Below are positions 45,401 through 54,029 of a stretch of DNA of 64,000 bases, piece after piece (the stretch's first letter is position 1; each line of letters opens with the position of its first letter). The DNA comes from Atherinomorus stipes (Eukaryota > Chordata > Actinopteri > Atheriniformes > Atherinidae). The DNA lies in the NCBI GenBank assembly GCA_023101725.1, contig JALJCO010013441.1:1-64000 (forward strand). Direction: 5' to 3'. The position numbers and the translations under genes are program-made. The notes under the pieces were generated by a model, which saw only the letters and a program-made list of their open reading frames with translations, searched no databases and was not told the DNA's origin.

Positions 45401-48400
45401 ACAACAAAACTAGTGAATGTACAAGCCAATACAGCAAAGACGCAGAGGCTGTTTACACTTAAAATCTTAAAAATGTGGTATTTGTTGGGGAACCAGAGTA
45501 AAATGATTATATGGAGAACAACCTTTGAACCAGACTTGAGCTTATCCTGACAGTGCACATCACTCAGTGTCAACCAAGGTTATAATAGTTTTTTTTTAAT
45601 TAGTTGCAGTTTTTATTTCGTTTTGACTTTTTGTTTTTCAATTTAGTTAGTTTCACTAGTTCTTATTAGTTTCTATTTTTGGAAAATGTTAAGTTTTAGT
45701 TTAGTTTTTATTAGTTTCAGTGTTAGTTTTAGTTTTTTGGGGTTTTATTTTTAGCAAATTATAGGTGTTTGTCTGGTGTGACATTCAAAATCATCAGAAA
45801 GTCACTTGGAGTAAAACCAGTAAAACAAAGTAAATAGATTAAATAGAAATAGATTTCAAATCAAGCCAAAAGGTTAATGTATTGTATTAATTTATAAAGA
45901 CTAAAACTAAGGATGCTTCTGCAATAATTTTAGCTAGTTTTGTAAAGACACAATACAGTTTCAGTATTAAACAGTATTAAGTTATCGTTTTGTTAAAAAC
46001 TGTCGTTTTTATTTTTATTTCAGTTAACTGAAATGTTTTTTCAATTTTAGTTTTAGTTTTTTCGTTAGTTTTAGTTAACTATAATAACCTTGGTGTCAAC
46101 CTGGGAATTATTAATGTCTCCTTGTATTTAAAACCCCAGAATGAGCATAACTCATGATAAAACATGTTACAAACTAGTTAAAAGACAATTAAAATACACA
46201 GTGGCATCCTTCCAGTTTAATCTCACCTGGGAAGAGAATTTAATCAGAACCATGTACTGGTTCGGCGTGGAGTCCCGAATGATCTTCATGTGCTCCATGA
46301 CGTCATTAAACGGTGCCATGAGCTTCATGAGGTCGTGGCTGGTCATGGTGGCGGGGACCGTCAGGATGCAGACCATCGCGCTGCGTCGCACGTCTTCAGT
46401 CAGTGACGTCATTTTGCTGCAGTGCGAGAAAATAAATGTAATTCTGAACAGAAGGCAACAAGCGCAGCAAATATTTACGGGGTCTTCAACCTGATGAGAG
46501 GCTTCATACATGAAATCCTTCTGTGTCACGTTAGTCAGTCTTACACGTTTCGCCCAACTGGCAACAACTGTCATTTTCTACTCACAATAAACAATCTCAA
46601 TGTACTAACGCAAAGTTTTCCACTTAATATGCTCGTAAAAAACTTAGACAAAGGTTTTAGTTTATAAAAAATACATCTGCTTTCTGCTCTTTCTGGCAGA
46701 AGCCGATCTTCCTGGATCTTCCTAATAATTACACCCCCTCCGCTCCCCCAACAAATTTATAACTAATTTATTAATCTTTTTTGTATCATTGAAATTTGGT
46801 GTCTTTCAGTTGTGCGTCATTTTTGACGATATATGGATAATAATGATTATTTACTATTATTGTATTATTTTATGGTTATTATTGTTCTCACTGTTGGTGA
46901 TAATATAAAACTATTATATTATACTATAATATAACTATTATAATAGGACGCTTAATACTGTAATATTAATGATGATACAAAGGGGTGGGAAAATTTAAGT
47001 TTATACTTTCAGCATCTACTTTTCGAACATGGAATTTAATTTTAAGTTTTTTGTTTTGTTTTTTTCCTTTCCATTTTATGTTATTTATTTTCTTTTTTTT
47101 CTTGTGGCCGTCCATTAATGTATCATTATTTACTTTGTTCATTACATATTTGAAATAAATAAACTAAAATAATTAAGGGATGTACAATATTGGAATTTTG
47201 GCCGATATCCGATATGCCGATATTTTAAAACTCATGTGGCCGATAACAGATATTGATACCGATATTAAAGCTGGAAAGAAATAAGCAGTCATTGCAAATA
47301 GCAGTTTTGTTATTTCTTTCCAACCACTTTGAAAAACAGGGGTGGGAAAAAATAGATACACTGGAATATCGCGATATTTTCATATTATATCAAATCGATA
47401 TTTAAAAACACTGTATTTATCTATCTTACTTCCAAATTCTTGCGAGATTTCATTGTTCTGCTACAAAATCTCCCAATATTTCGTGAATTCTTGTGAGATT
47501 TCGTGACAGAACCATGAAATATCGTAAGATTTCGTAAGAAAAATAGTTCGATACCACATTATTAAATGTCAACGATATCACAATATGAAAATATCGCAAC
47601 ATTTTTTGTGAATTCTAATGAGGTTTCATAACAGAACGATGAAATATTGCAAGATTTCGTTCGTAAAATAGGTCGATACAGTTTTTAAATGTCAATATAT
47701 CACAATATGAATAAGTCGTGACATTTTTGTGAATTCTCATGAGCTTTCGTAACAGAACAATAAAATATCGCAAGATTTTGTTCCTTAAATAGGTCAATAC
47801 AGAGTTTTAAATGTCAATGATATCGGCATGTGAAAATATCGCGAAATTTTTGTGAATTCTACCAAAGTTTCGTTAGAGAACGATTAAATATCACGAGATT
47901 TCATCAGTAAAATAGATCGAAACCGCGTTTTTAAATGTCAATATGATATCAGCATATGAAAATATAACGACATTTTTGTGAATTCTCGCAAGGTTTTGTA
48001 ACAGAACGATGAAATATTGCGAGATTTCATTAGTAAAATAGATCAATACCGCGTTTTAAAATTTAAATTATATCACCATATGAAAATATCCCAAAATATT
48101 TGTGAGTTCTCACAAGGTTTCTTAACAGAACGATGAAATACCGCGAGATTTCGTTCCTAAAATAGGTCGATACCGCGTTTTTCAATGTCAATGTATCAGC
48201 ATATGAAAATATTGCGATATTTCAGTGTATTGATATTTTTTCCCACCCCTAGTCTTTGGAAGTTTTAAAGTCTGTAAAAAAAAAAAGTTTTTGAAGAAGA
48301 AGTTTGCTTTTTTTAGACTTCAAATGGCTAATTCTCTCATGCACGTCATTCAGCTCAGCAGATGCTGGTATCGAGCCATTCATTTCATTCAGGTGTGTTG

Positions 48401-50163
48401 GAGAAGGAGTGCAACAGAACAGTGCAGGATAGTAGCTCTTGAGGACCGGACTCGGACAACTCGGGACTAAACTGAGACAAAAATGTAGATATTTGTAGGG
48501 CTGGGCGATGAACGGAGAATTTACAGACACAGACCTTTACAACGATAACCGATGTAGTTTTTCTTATGTCGGTATGTTCGGTGTGCCCCTTTAAAGCCGG
48601 CAGTGGAACTGCCGACTTTTTTGTTCTCTCAAACTTGCCGTAGTTTGTTGCAGACATTCCTACTGAGTGTTTTTCCGTCATCTTTTGCACGTTTTCTCTA
48701 CATAGCCTTGAAGAACATGTCTGTAAGCGATCAGTGATGTTTATTTGATGTCAGTGTAAAGTGATAAACATTTGAATGAACGTTATTTGTGCTATAAACG
48801 CTTTGAAAATGTTAGCGATGCTAATTGCGTTAGCCTGTCGATGAGTTTTTCAATGTTAAGTTAGCATTCATGCTAGTGGATAGTCATGTGTGTCATCACT
48901 GTGTTTTTCCATGGACACAAAGTAATATTTGCTCATATGTAAATAAGAATCTGACTCATCTAAGTTTATTGATATGTACATTTGTTTGTATTTTAGTTTC
49001 ACAGAGTTTCTCATAAACATCTGAAACGTATCTACGGTCTCTTGGGTGTTAATGGAGGAACCTGCTATCTATCTGCCAAACTAGAAGTCACATCGAGTTC
49101 CAGTAAGGGCAGAATTAAGGTGTTTTTATAAAACGAAAAGTGTGTTTTGGCTGTTTATAGGGCGGCTGTGCTCATGTTGCTGAGCTACATGTACATTTGT
49201 AGTCACATGACTCCACCCCATCCACTCTATCATCCATTTATCGTTACCAAGATGACCTGCTCAGTATAAAGTGATATTGATTTTAGGCCACATTGCCCAG
49301 CCCTAGATATTTAGATGAAAAACACACAAACAAAAGAAAAAAAATTCACACACTGCAAAGTCTCAGTTTAAAACCAAACTTTAGCCTTTTTCCTCACATG
49401 AAAACAATCAGCTGGACCTCAGCTGACACTAATCCACCAATAAATGCCTGTTTCAGCCATGAATGCTTCATCACATCTCCAATAAGAAACATGTGACTGA
49501 CTTTGTCTTGTAGAGATGCATGATGCCATGCACGATCTCCACCGACGGGTTCCCACTGAAGAACGAGATCTGGTCTGGGAGCTGCTTGGAGGGGGAGTCC
49601 GGGGTGGTCCCGGTCGCGGTGCTGATGTCTTGTGAAGCCTCCTGACTCTCTGCATCCGTCTGTGCATCCTGAAGCTGCTCCTCACTCCCTCCTGCATCAC
49701 AGAGGAGTGACATCATCATCTAAAACAGCTACGTGGCTGTGGCTCCCACACCTCTGCTTACCTGGACTGGGCTCAAACGTCTCTATGACCATGTCCCCCA
49801 TGGCTCTGCTGCCAATGTGTTGGTGCAGGACAGCAGTCCTCTCCAGCTCCGTCTTCCCACTCAGAGTGTGTTTGGCTAAGCCCAGAGCTTTCTCCTGCAG
49901 CTCCTCCTCGGACATGCCTTCAACTGCACATCACACTTTACAGTTATGACGAGCAAACTGGCCCAAAACATCCCACCGAAGCACTTCACACACAAATAAA
50001 GGCTAATCTTTGTGGTGCATTTAGCAAAAGCGGGGAAAGAGCCGGTTAGCAGCGAGCTAACTGGCTATTTTGAGACTAACTCACCAGCGGAGTACTGGAA
50101 ACCTTGTGGAGAAGGAGACTGGTCGGCTATTTCCAGACGGATGACGACCAGCGACACACTCAT
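18213..50163 (-). CDS. brap: BRCA1-associated protein, RING E3 ubiquitin ligase (complete, 13 coding exons)
   Basis: Complete gene encoding 589 residues (human BRAP is 592). Exons, 5' to 3' on the minus strand: 50163-50085, 49923-49762, 49691-49502, 46416-46227, 44320-44207, 41216-41068, 38197-38122, 38021-37883, 34793-34684, 34617-34528, 34447-34344, 31800-31661, 18439-18213. All introns are GT-AG and all phases agree, with no stop. Layout: [11 protein letters not shown] start; BRAP2 RNA-recognition-like domain about 120-245; RING finger with C260, C263, C279, H281, H284, C287, C296 and C299; UBP-type zinc finger about 302-380; coiled coil about 404-525; basic [12 protein letters not shown] tail. 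From family knowledge, BRAP (also called IMP) restrains the KSR-RAF-MEK cascade until Ras binding triggers auto-ubiquitination, and retains nuclear-signal proteins in the cytoplasm. Introns hold many transposons, the largest being the 13.2-kb last intron. Confidence 0.96.
18544..18690. mobile_element. Family N fragment (left end)
   Basis: Starts CAGGGTTCCGAAATG, followed by the AATTTAAGACTTTTTAAGAC motif; the right half is missing. Lies in the last brap intron, about 100 bp upstream of exon 13's acceptor. Confidence 0.6.
18691..20376. other. brap last intron, no defined feature
   Basis: No supported exon or bounded repeat. Poly-A/T runs at 19820-19910. Short frames on both strands lack conserved motifs. 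Confidence 0.4.
20749..21237. mobile_element. TTAA-site MITE (AGGTACAGTA ends)
   Basis: Inverted ends AGGTACAGTACGTAAC and TTACATACTGTACCT, flanked by TTAA (20745-20748, 21238-21241), as for piggyBac or Kolobok elements. A related left end (AGGTGCAGTGTGTGAC after TTAA) sits at 20377 without a clear partner. No transposase. Confidence 0.75.
21242..22299. other. brap last intron, no defined feature
   Basis: No supported gene or bounded repeat. A short open frame at 21328-21585 has no recognisable family. Confidence 0.35.
22300..23945. mobile_element. Composite X element, locus B (expanded)
   Basis: Left end decayed; the right end is ATCATGCATCCCTA. Contains a greatly enlarged Y (22454-23754). 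Opposite orientation to locus A. It lies in the last brap intron. Confidence 0.68.
22454..23754. repeat. Family Y with tandem array, about 10 units
   Basis: Ends TAGGGGTGGGGGAAAAAA and TTTTCCCACCTCTA. Between them is a tandem array, period about 122-124 bp, marked by recurring ATATCAGCATATGAA, GAATTCTCGCGAGATTTTGT and AAAATAGATCAATACTGCG words. Apparent minus-strand proteins (23062-23277, 23431-23691) are in-frame readings of the array. Confidence 0.8.
24258..24978. mobile_element. Composite X element, locus C
   Basis: Starts TAGGGATGCACGATAATGG; carries Y at 24414-24834. The right end is lost and replaced by a short oppositely oriented X start (TAGGGATGCGCGATACAATC) running to about 25007. 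Confidence 0.68.
24414..24834. mobile_element. Family Y element inside X locus C
   Basis: Ends TAGGGGTGGGAAAAAATATT and TTTTTCCCACCTCTA, with about three 124-bp-type units. Confidence 0.7.
25008..27353. other. brap last intron, no defined feature
   Basis: A short Tc1-like end (AAAACTGCATTTTGTATTTA near 25107) follows the X fragment. The rest shows no supported exon, RNA gene or bounded repeat. Confidence 0.35.
27354..27402. repeat. 14-bp inverted repeat around a poly-A loop
   Basis: CATAATTCAGTAAA (27354-27367) and TTTACTGAATTATG (27389-27402) are perfect inverted repeats around 21 A residues. The right arm opens a mariner-type MITE fragment (27389-27481) that matches 2443-2530. Confidence 0.6.
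27947..28012 (-). mobile_element. Very short LINE 3' end with target duplication
   Basis: Minus-strand LINE tail (AAAAGCGCTTTGAGTCGCG ... AATAAAGATTGATTGATTGA) of about 66 bp. A 7-bp duplication TAATTAT flanks it (27940-27946, 28013-28019). Extreme 5' truncation of a non-LTR retroposon. Confidence 0.72.
28630..29479. mobile_element. TTAA-site MITE with long inverted repeats
   Basis: Starts AGGGGAAGTTCAGGATTTTT and ends with its inverse; TTAA flanks at 28626-28629 and 29480-29483. Similarity of the two ends continues inward for about 240 bp each (for example GTGTAAATGCCGTGTTA at 28855 and its inverse at 29246). The 850-bp element has no transposase; a 62-codon frame in the middle is not recognisable. 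piggyBac/Kolobok type. Confidence 0.85.
29484..31660. other. brap last intron, proximal part
   Basis: No supported exon other than brap exon 12 at its end. A short X-like fragment (TTATCGGCTGATATCAGC, about 31290-31350) is present. Confidence 0.4.
31661..31800 (-). CDS. brap: brap coding exon 12 (coiled coil)
   Basis: Residues 468-515: [20 protein letters not shown], then [18 protein letters not shown]. Acceptor ACGTTCAG, donor AGCG|GTTAGT. A 13.2-kb intron follows. Confidence 0.92.
32039..34249. mobile_element. Family M element carrying a minisatellite, copy 1
   Basis: Inverted ends CAGGGTTCCCAC / GTGGGAACCCTG, a flanking 5-bp duplication CTCTT (32034-32038, 34250-34254), and conserved subterminal parts (CTTTCCAGGACTATTCCAGG left; TTCCAGGACAACTCAAGC right) shared with the copy at 62466-63596. 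Almost all of the interior is the tandem array described next. Sits in the brap intron between exons 11 and 12. Confidence 0.83.
32270..34070. repeat. Minisatellite, GCAGCGACAAAGCTGCGA type
   Basis: Degenerate units of about 21-24 bp (AGCAGCGACAAAGCTGCGACG) are arranged in a higher-order block of about 200 bp, marked by recurring GCTGGGATAAAAATGCTACA near 32425, 32625, 32830, 33200, 33405 and 33650. Because many units are multiples of three, long open frames appear on both strands; they are not genes. Confidence 0.9.
34344..34447 (-). CDS. brap: brap coding exon 11 (coiled coil)
   Basis: Residues 434-468: [20 protein letters not shown] and DKQSMEKK. Acceptor CTTTTAG; donor AAAAA|GTAGGT is less usual but keeps the frame. 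Confidence 0.91.
34528..34617 (-). CDS. brap: brap coding exon 10 (coiled coil)
   Basis: Residues 404-433: [19 protein letters not shown] and LEKETAEE. Start of the coiled coil. Acceptor CTGCCTGCAG, donor GAGGAG|GTACAG. Confidence 0.94.
34684..34793 (-). CDS. brap: brap coding exon 9
   Basis: Residues 367-403: [19 protein letters not shown], then EKIDALQLE. Joins the zinc finger to the coiled coil. Acceptor GTAACCAG, donor TTGGAG|GTGAGT. Confidence 0.94.
34952..35228. mobile_element. Family Z MITE, right end lost
   Basis: Starts CAAGGTAACTATAGTTAAC with AACTAAAACTAAC words; the inverted right end is missing. Lies in the brap intron between exons 8 and 9. Confidence 0.6.
35229..36067. other. 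brap intron 8 segment with GATATCGG-like fragment
   Basis: Holds a fragment rich in CCGATACATCGGCCGG (about 35700-35880) of a GATCGACCGATAT-type repeat; a matching piece is at 37455-37515. No exon seen. Confidence 0.4.
36191..36507. repeat. Tandem duplication across a Z/X junction
   Basis: A unit of about 157 bp (TAGGTTTTATTAG ... GCCAATATTAAAGCT) occurs twice, starting at 36191 and 36348. Each unit contains the tail of Z and the left part of X, so the duplication arose after X entered Z. Confidence 0.75.
36265..37255. mobile_element. Composite X element, locus D
   Basis: Left end worn (GATACGATACTGTAATTTTG); right end TATCGTGCATCCCTA. Contains Y at 36557-37099, with four or so 124-bp-type units. 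Confidence 0.7.
36557..37099. mobile_element. Family Y element inside X locus D
   Basis: Begins TAGGGGGGGATTATCG and ends TTTTTTCCCATCCTTTA; internal units carry CAGCATATGAAAA and GCGAGATTT words. Confidence 0.65.
37883..38021 (-). CDS. brap: brap coding exon 8 (UBP zinc finger)
   Basis: Residues 321-367: [16 protein letters not shown], then [17 protein letters not shown] and NHRVWDYAG. Zinc-binding Cys and His residues of the UBP finger are intact. Acceptor GCTGTAG, donor GGAG|GTACGG. Confidence 0.95.
38122..38197 (-). CDS. brap: brap coding exon 7 (end of RING, start of UBP zinc finger)
   Basis: Residues 295-320. CPVC supplies the last RING ligands (C296, C299); CFECGVQE begins the UBP-type zinc finger. 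Acceptor TTTGCAG, donor CAGGAG|GTAAAT. Confidence 0.95.
39140..40738. repeat. 21-bp minisatellite in brap intron 6
   Basis: About 1.6 kb of tandem units near CTAGTACTACTTTACTCATGC (20-21 bp) with many variants (TCAACTTTAG, TCATGCCAAG). Higher-order blocks recur between 40080 and 40600. Frames through it are multiples of seven codons and not genes. Confidence 0.95.
41068..41216 (-). CDS. brap: brap coding exon 6 (RING)
   Basis: Residues 246-295. Carries six of the eight RING zinc ligands: C260, C263, C279, H281, H284 and C287 (CTVCLERMD ... CNHSFHSQC). Donor GCCTC|GTGAGT. Confidence 0.95.
42884..43182. mobile_element. Stand-alone family Y element
   Basis: Begins TAGGGCTGGGAAAAAAAATC and ends TTTTCCCCAGCTTTA. 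The only Y copy seen without surrounding X sequence, showing that Y is a separate unit. About two internal units. Confidence 0.68.
43213..43553. repeat. hAT-like repeat (AATTAATCAATTAATGG type)
   Basis: Inverted AATTAATCAAATTATTCG and CGACTAGTAAAATAATTGC regions, then GCTGCAGCTCTA at the right, as in fish hAT MITEs. Left end worn. Confidence 0.42.
44207..44320 (-). CDS. brap: brap coding exon 5
   Basis: Residues 208-245 ([20 protein letters not shown] and [12 protein letters not shown]). End of the BRAP2 domain. Acceptor TTGTTTCAG, donor GGGGAG|GTAAAT. A repeat boundary lies only about 80 bp into the following intron. Confidence 0.94.
44481..45248. mobile_element. Composite X element, locus F
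   Basis: Starts TAGGGATTCACAATATAATC and ends TATCGTGCATCCCT; Y inside at 44687-45100. Same orientation as locus A. Followed directly by a family N fragment (45249-45330). In the brap intron between exons 4 and 5. Confidence 0.75.
44687..45100. mobile_element. Family Y element inside X locus F
   Basis: Ends TAGGGGTGGGAAAAAG and TTTTTTCCCACCTCTA, about three internal units, and a poly-G stretch at 44983-45000. Confidence 0.7.
45249..45330. mobile_element. Family N internal fragment
   Basis: Matches the N interior (GGACCACTTGGAA, TTTAATGCCCATTTCACGG, AAAACACAGATCCC) but lacks both ends. Confidence 0.55.
45575..46092. mobile_element. Family Z hAT-type MITE, intact ends
   Basis: Begins CAAGGTTATAATAG and ends CTATAATAACCTTG; a perfect 8-bp duplication GTGTCAAC flanks it (45567-45574, 46093-46100). 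The best evidence in the window that Z is a hAT-type element. In the brap intron between exons 4 and 5. Confidence 0.9.
46227..46416 (-). CDS. brap: brap coding exon 4
   Basis: Residues 144-207 with [31 protein letters not shown]: core of the BRAP2 RNA-recognition-like fold. Acceptor CACTGCAG, donor CCCAG|GTGAG. Confidence 0.94.
46975..47168 (+). mobile_element. Probable LINE 3' end
   Basis: AGGGGTGGGAAAATTTAAG, then CTTTTCGAACATGG and a TTGAAATAAATAAAC tail resemble fish LINE 3' ends and the insert at 51155-51476. Family not assigned. Confidence 0.4.
47174..48320. mobile_element. Composite X element, locus G (expanded)
   Basis: Starts TAAGGGATGTACAATATTGG; the right end is cut off near 48320. 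Contains an enlarged Y at 47337-48251. In the brap intron between exons 3 and 4. Confidence 0.7.
47337..48251. repeat. Family Y with tandem array, about 6-7 units
   Basis: Units spaced 122-125 bp: the ATATCA(G/C)(C/A)ATATGAA word recurs near 47574, 47697, 47819, 47944, 48068 and 48191. Ends CAGGGGTGGGAAAAAATAG and TTTTTTCCCACCCCTA. Confidence 0.82.
48496..49305. mobile_element. hAT-type MITE (TAGGGCTGGGCGATG)
   Basis: Ends TAGGGCTGGGCGATG and CATTGCCCAGCCCTA; flanks GATATTTG and GATATTTA match at 7 of 8 positions. 810 bp without a transposase frame. Ends only about 200 bp from brap exon 3. Confidence 0.82.
49502..49691 (-). CDS. brap: brap coding exon 3
   Basis: Residues 81-144. A Gln/Ser/Thr-rich variable part is followed by the very conserved [20 protein letters not shown] and a HGIMHLYKT motif that opens the BRAP2 domain. 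Donor ACAAA|GTCAGT. Confidence 0.93.
49762..49923 (-). CDS. brap: brap coding exon 2
   Basis: Residues 27-81, including [16 protein letters not shown] and [18 protein letters not shown]. Acceptor GATGTGCAG, donor CCAG|GTAAG. Acidic linker region before the BRAP2 domain. Confidence 0.93.
50085..50163 (-). CDS. brap: brap coding exon 1
   Basis: Starts at the ATG at 50163 and encodes [19 protein letters not shown] and the next residues to 26. Donor GCTG|GTGAGT. The start matches the human N-terminus. Confidence 0.93.
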
Positions 50164-50600
50164 GTGTTAAAAGGGAGGGTGGCACTTTTACAGAAAACAA
50201 AACAAACCCTGACAGCTTAGCTAGCTAAACTAGCTACACACAGCTAGCAGGATGACTAGCAAGCGTTTTAACTGAAGTTAATTAAAAAATAAATAAAAAA
50301 ATACGAGTCAGACTGCTGCGACATACGTCTTTAAGTTCGGTTAAACATGTTATTCACTCCGTTTTAGCCTTCCCCACTCATATTTAACCCATATATTTGT
50401 GTTTTATGGTAAAACACGACAACTGCTCTAACTTCAGCGGTGTAATGAAAAACACTGAAGCTGGAGCAGGTTCTTCTTCTTCTGTTGATTAGAACAGTTT
50501 TTCTGCGCTGCTGCTCCCTGCTGGTCAGAAAACGTCATGCAGCACGAACAGCTGATGAACCTGTCACGTGTTTAACTTGTAAACAACATAGTATTTATTA
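50164..50600 (-). promoter_or_regulatory. brap 5' flank, probable promoter and 5' UTR
   Basis: Immediately upstream of the brap ATG. No TATA box at a convincing distance. A CACGTG E-box lies at 50565-50570, about 400 bp upstream of the ATG. Several CTAGCTAGCTAAACTAGCT repeats occur near 50220. The transcription start cannot be placed from sequence alone. Confidence 0.35.
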
Positions 50601-50624
50601 CTTTGTGACGAAAAACACCTATTT

Positions 50625-50889
50625 ATGGAAGAATTTAGGGCCACTGAAGAAAAGGAAAAAAATCTAAGAAAAAAAATCTGAATTCTCACTTTTCTTTCCA
50701 GATTACTTTTATTTGTGTGAAATTTTTTTATTTATTTATTGCAATTTCTGAAAGTCAGGATTCTATTTTTTTCCAGAACAAGAAAAATAAAAACAAATAA
50801 AGATTTTTTTTCCTCCCAAAATTCCCGAGTCATAATTCTGATTTTCTCTCAGATTTTTTTTCTGTTTGTGGCCCTAAACCTCTTCCGTA
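50625..50889. mobile_element. Family U repeat, short copy
   Basis: Inverted ends GGAAGAATTTAGGGCCACTG and GTGGCCCTAAACCTCTTCC; the interior has TCTGAATTCTCACTTTTC and GTCATAATTCTGATTTTC words, as in 495-1540. Confidence 0.65.
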
Positions 50890-51154
50890 CATATTTCTTA
50901 ATTTTCATAGAGCTTTTTTAAAATTCAAAAATCTGTTCTGTTGATTAAAAAAAAAGGCAGGTTAGCTACAGGAGGATAACTTGGCATACAGTGGGTACAG
51001 AAAGTATTCAGACCCTTTTAAACTTCTCACTCCTTTTTTCATTGCAGTCATTTGCTAAAATAAAAAAAAAGTTCATTTTATTTCTCATTAATGTCACTCA
51101 GCACCCCATCTTGACAGAAAAAAAACAGAAATGTAGAAATTTTTGCAAATTTAT

Positions 51155-51476
51155 TAAAGAAAACTTGGTTTATTATTTATATGTGGGCATTTTTGTTTGG
51201 ACTATTGATAGAGATGATCTGTTTTGTTTCTGGTGTTGCTGATATAATTATTGTTATTGGTTATTTGATATATTTATAGTATTTTTCAGTGTTTTGTCTT
51301 GTTTCATGTAGGAAGGGGTGGGATTAAATAAGCACCGGCTTCTTCCCACTCCTTTTGGACAAAGACATCCATTTTATTTATTTATTTTTTTCTCTTTGGA
51401 GCACTTCTTTCTTTTGGTTTCTTGTTGTTTTTAAATGTCTTATGTTCAATAAAGAATCAAATCAAATCAAATCAAA
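51155..51476 (+). mobile_element. LINE 3' end with AATCAA tail, nested in Tc1
   Basis: Inserted in the Tc1 terminal region between AAATTTATTAAAGAAAA and AACTGAAATATTTCATGG, which are adjacent in related Tc1 elements. Ends with GTTCAATAAAG followed by (AATCAAATCA)n. Carries the GGGTGGGATTAAATAAGC motif typical of fish LINE 3' regions. Confidence 0.65.
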
Positions 51477-51667
51477 AACTGAAATATTTCATGGTCATAA
51501 GTATTCAGACTCTTTGCAGTGACTGATATTTATTTCATATTCTGTCCATTTCTTCTGATCCTCCTTGAGATGGTTCTACTCCTTCATTGGAGTCCAGCTG
51601 TGTTTAATTAAACTGATTGGACTTGATTAGGAAAGACACACACCTGTCTATATAAGACGTTACAGCC

Positions 51668-52150
51668 AACTTTATTTTTTTTATTATTCATTTATTTATT
51701 AATCCTTTATTTAACCAGATAAGATCAAGACCTCTTTCACAAGGGAGACCTGGCCAAGAAAGGCAGCGGCACACGTCAGAATAAACAAAGCAAATAGACA
51801 GAAATACAAAAATGATAAAGGGCTATAATTGTGACGCTCATTTAAAAACAGTGACAAATTAAGAGTGAAACACAGGCGTTGTTGACTGGATATGTGATGT
51901 TGCTCTTTTAAAATTTTGCTGAAAGCGTTCAGTGAAACAAGATCTGACAGTTTCAATTCAGCTTGCAAAGTGTTCCAGGCAGAGAAGCTGAAAGCTTTCT
52001 TTCCCTTTTCTGTTCAAAAACGAGGAACAGAGAGGAGCAGCCTGTCCTTAGAACGTAAGGCATAACTGCTGTCAGATCTCCGAATAAAAGAACATAAAAA
52101 AGTTAGAAGCAGACCAAGAAGAGACTCGTAAACCAGGATCATCCAATGAT
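51668..52150 (-). mobile_element. LINE 3' region nested in Tc1
   Basis: Read on the minus strand it ends GGTCTCCCTTGTGAAAGAGG, then GGTTAAATAAAGGATTAATAA. Related short tails occur at 1365-1430 and 56363-56469. About 480 bp, so longer than those. The right boundary falls just before CACAGTGCATGTCAGAGC of the Tc1. Confidence 0.6.
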
Positions 52151-52182
52151 CATCACAGTGCATGTCAGAGCAAACGAGGATC

Positions 52183-53160
<978 letters not shown>

Positions 53161-53376
53161 AGTACTGAGCAAAGTACTGAATACTTATGACCACATGATA
53201 TTTCAGTTCTTTAATAAATCTGCAAAAATTTCTACATTTGTGTTTTTTCTGTCTAGATGGGGCGCTGAGTGACATTAATGAGAAATAAAATGAACTTTTT
53301 TATTTTGGCAAATGGCTGCAATGAAAGAAAGAATGAAAAGTTTAAAGGGGTCCGAATACTTTCTGTACCCACTATA

Positions 53377-54029
53377 TATGCAAGTTGCTTTTTGCCTTTA
53401 GTCTAAAAATGTGTAAAAAAAAAAAAAAGAAAGAAAGAAAAAGAACACAGATTTCATTAAGAATTTAAGAAATCCAGTTATCTAATTGTCATTTGTTGCT
53501 GAATAACAAACCTTTCTGGTTATTTGCAGTTTTAAAACCATATGTGGTTTAATCTGACAGAAGCTTTTTGTTTCTTAAAAAAAAAAAAAAAAAATTGTCA
53601 ATCCCCATACAAATTAATTAAAAACACTGAATACTGTTCAATATTAAAAATTAATTTATAAAACAAAACCTGCATATTAAAAGGCTGGAATCTTTAGAAA
53701 TGTAACATTTACTTCAAAATACATATTTAAAGATCAAATGAAAACGTATAATTTAAGTTGATCACTCATCTTTTAAATTCATTATTCTGAATTTTTATCT
53801 TGTATCATGAAACCCTCTAACCCAACATTTAAAACAGATTTAAAACTAATAAAATAAAATACAGAGCAGTAGAAGTTGCTTCAGAATAAAATGTCACATT
53901 TTGCATATTCAAAAAACACCTTAAATAAATAAAAATAAAAGATATACTATGTGTAAAATACATGTGTGTATAACTCAGATGTCTACATTCAATAAGAGCT
54001 GAATGAAGATAAAAACACTGCAAAGCAAA
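53377..54029. other. AT-rich spacer between Tc1 and naa25 3' end
   Basis: Poly-A runs at 53412-53430 and 53577-53594; no gene or bounded repeat supported. Confidence 0.4.
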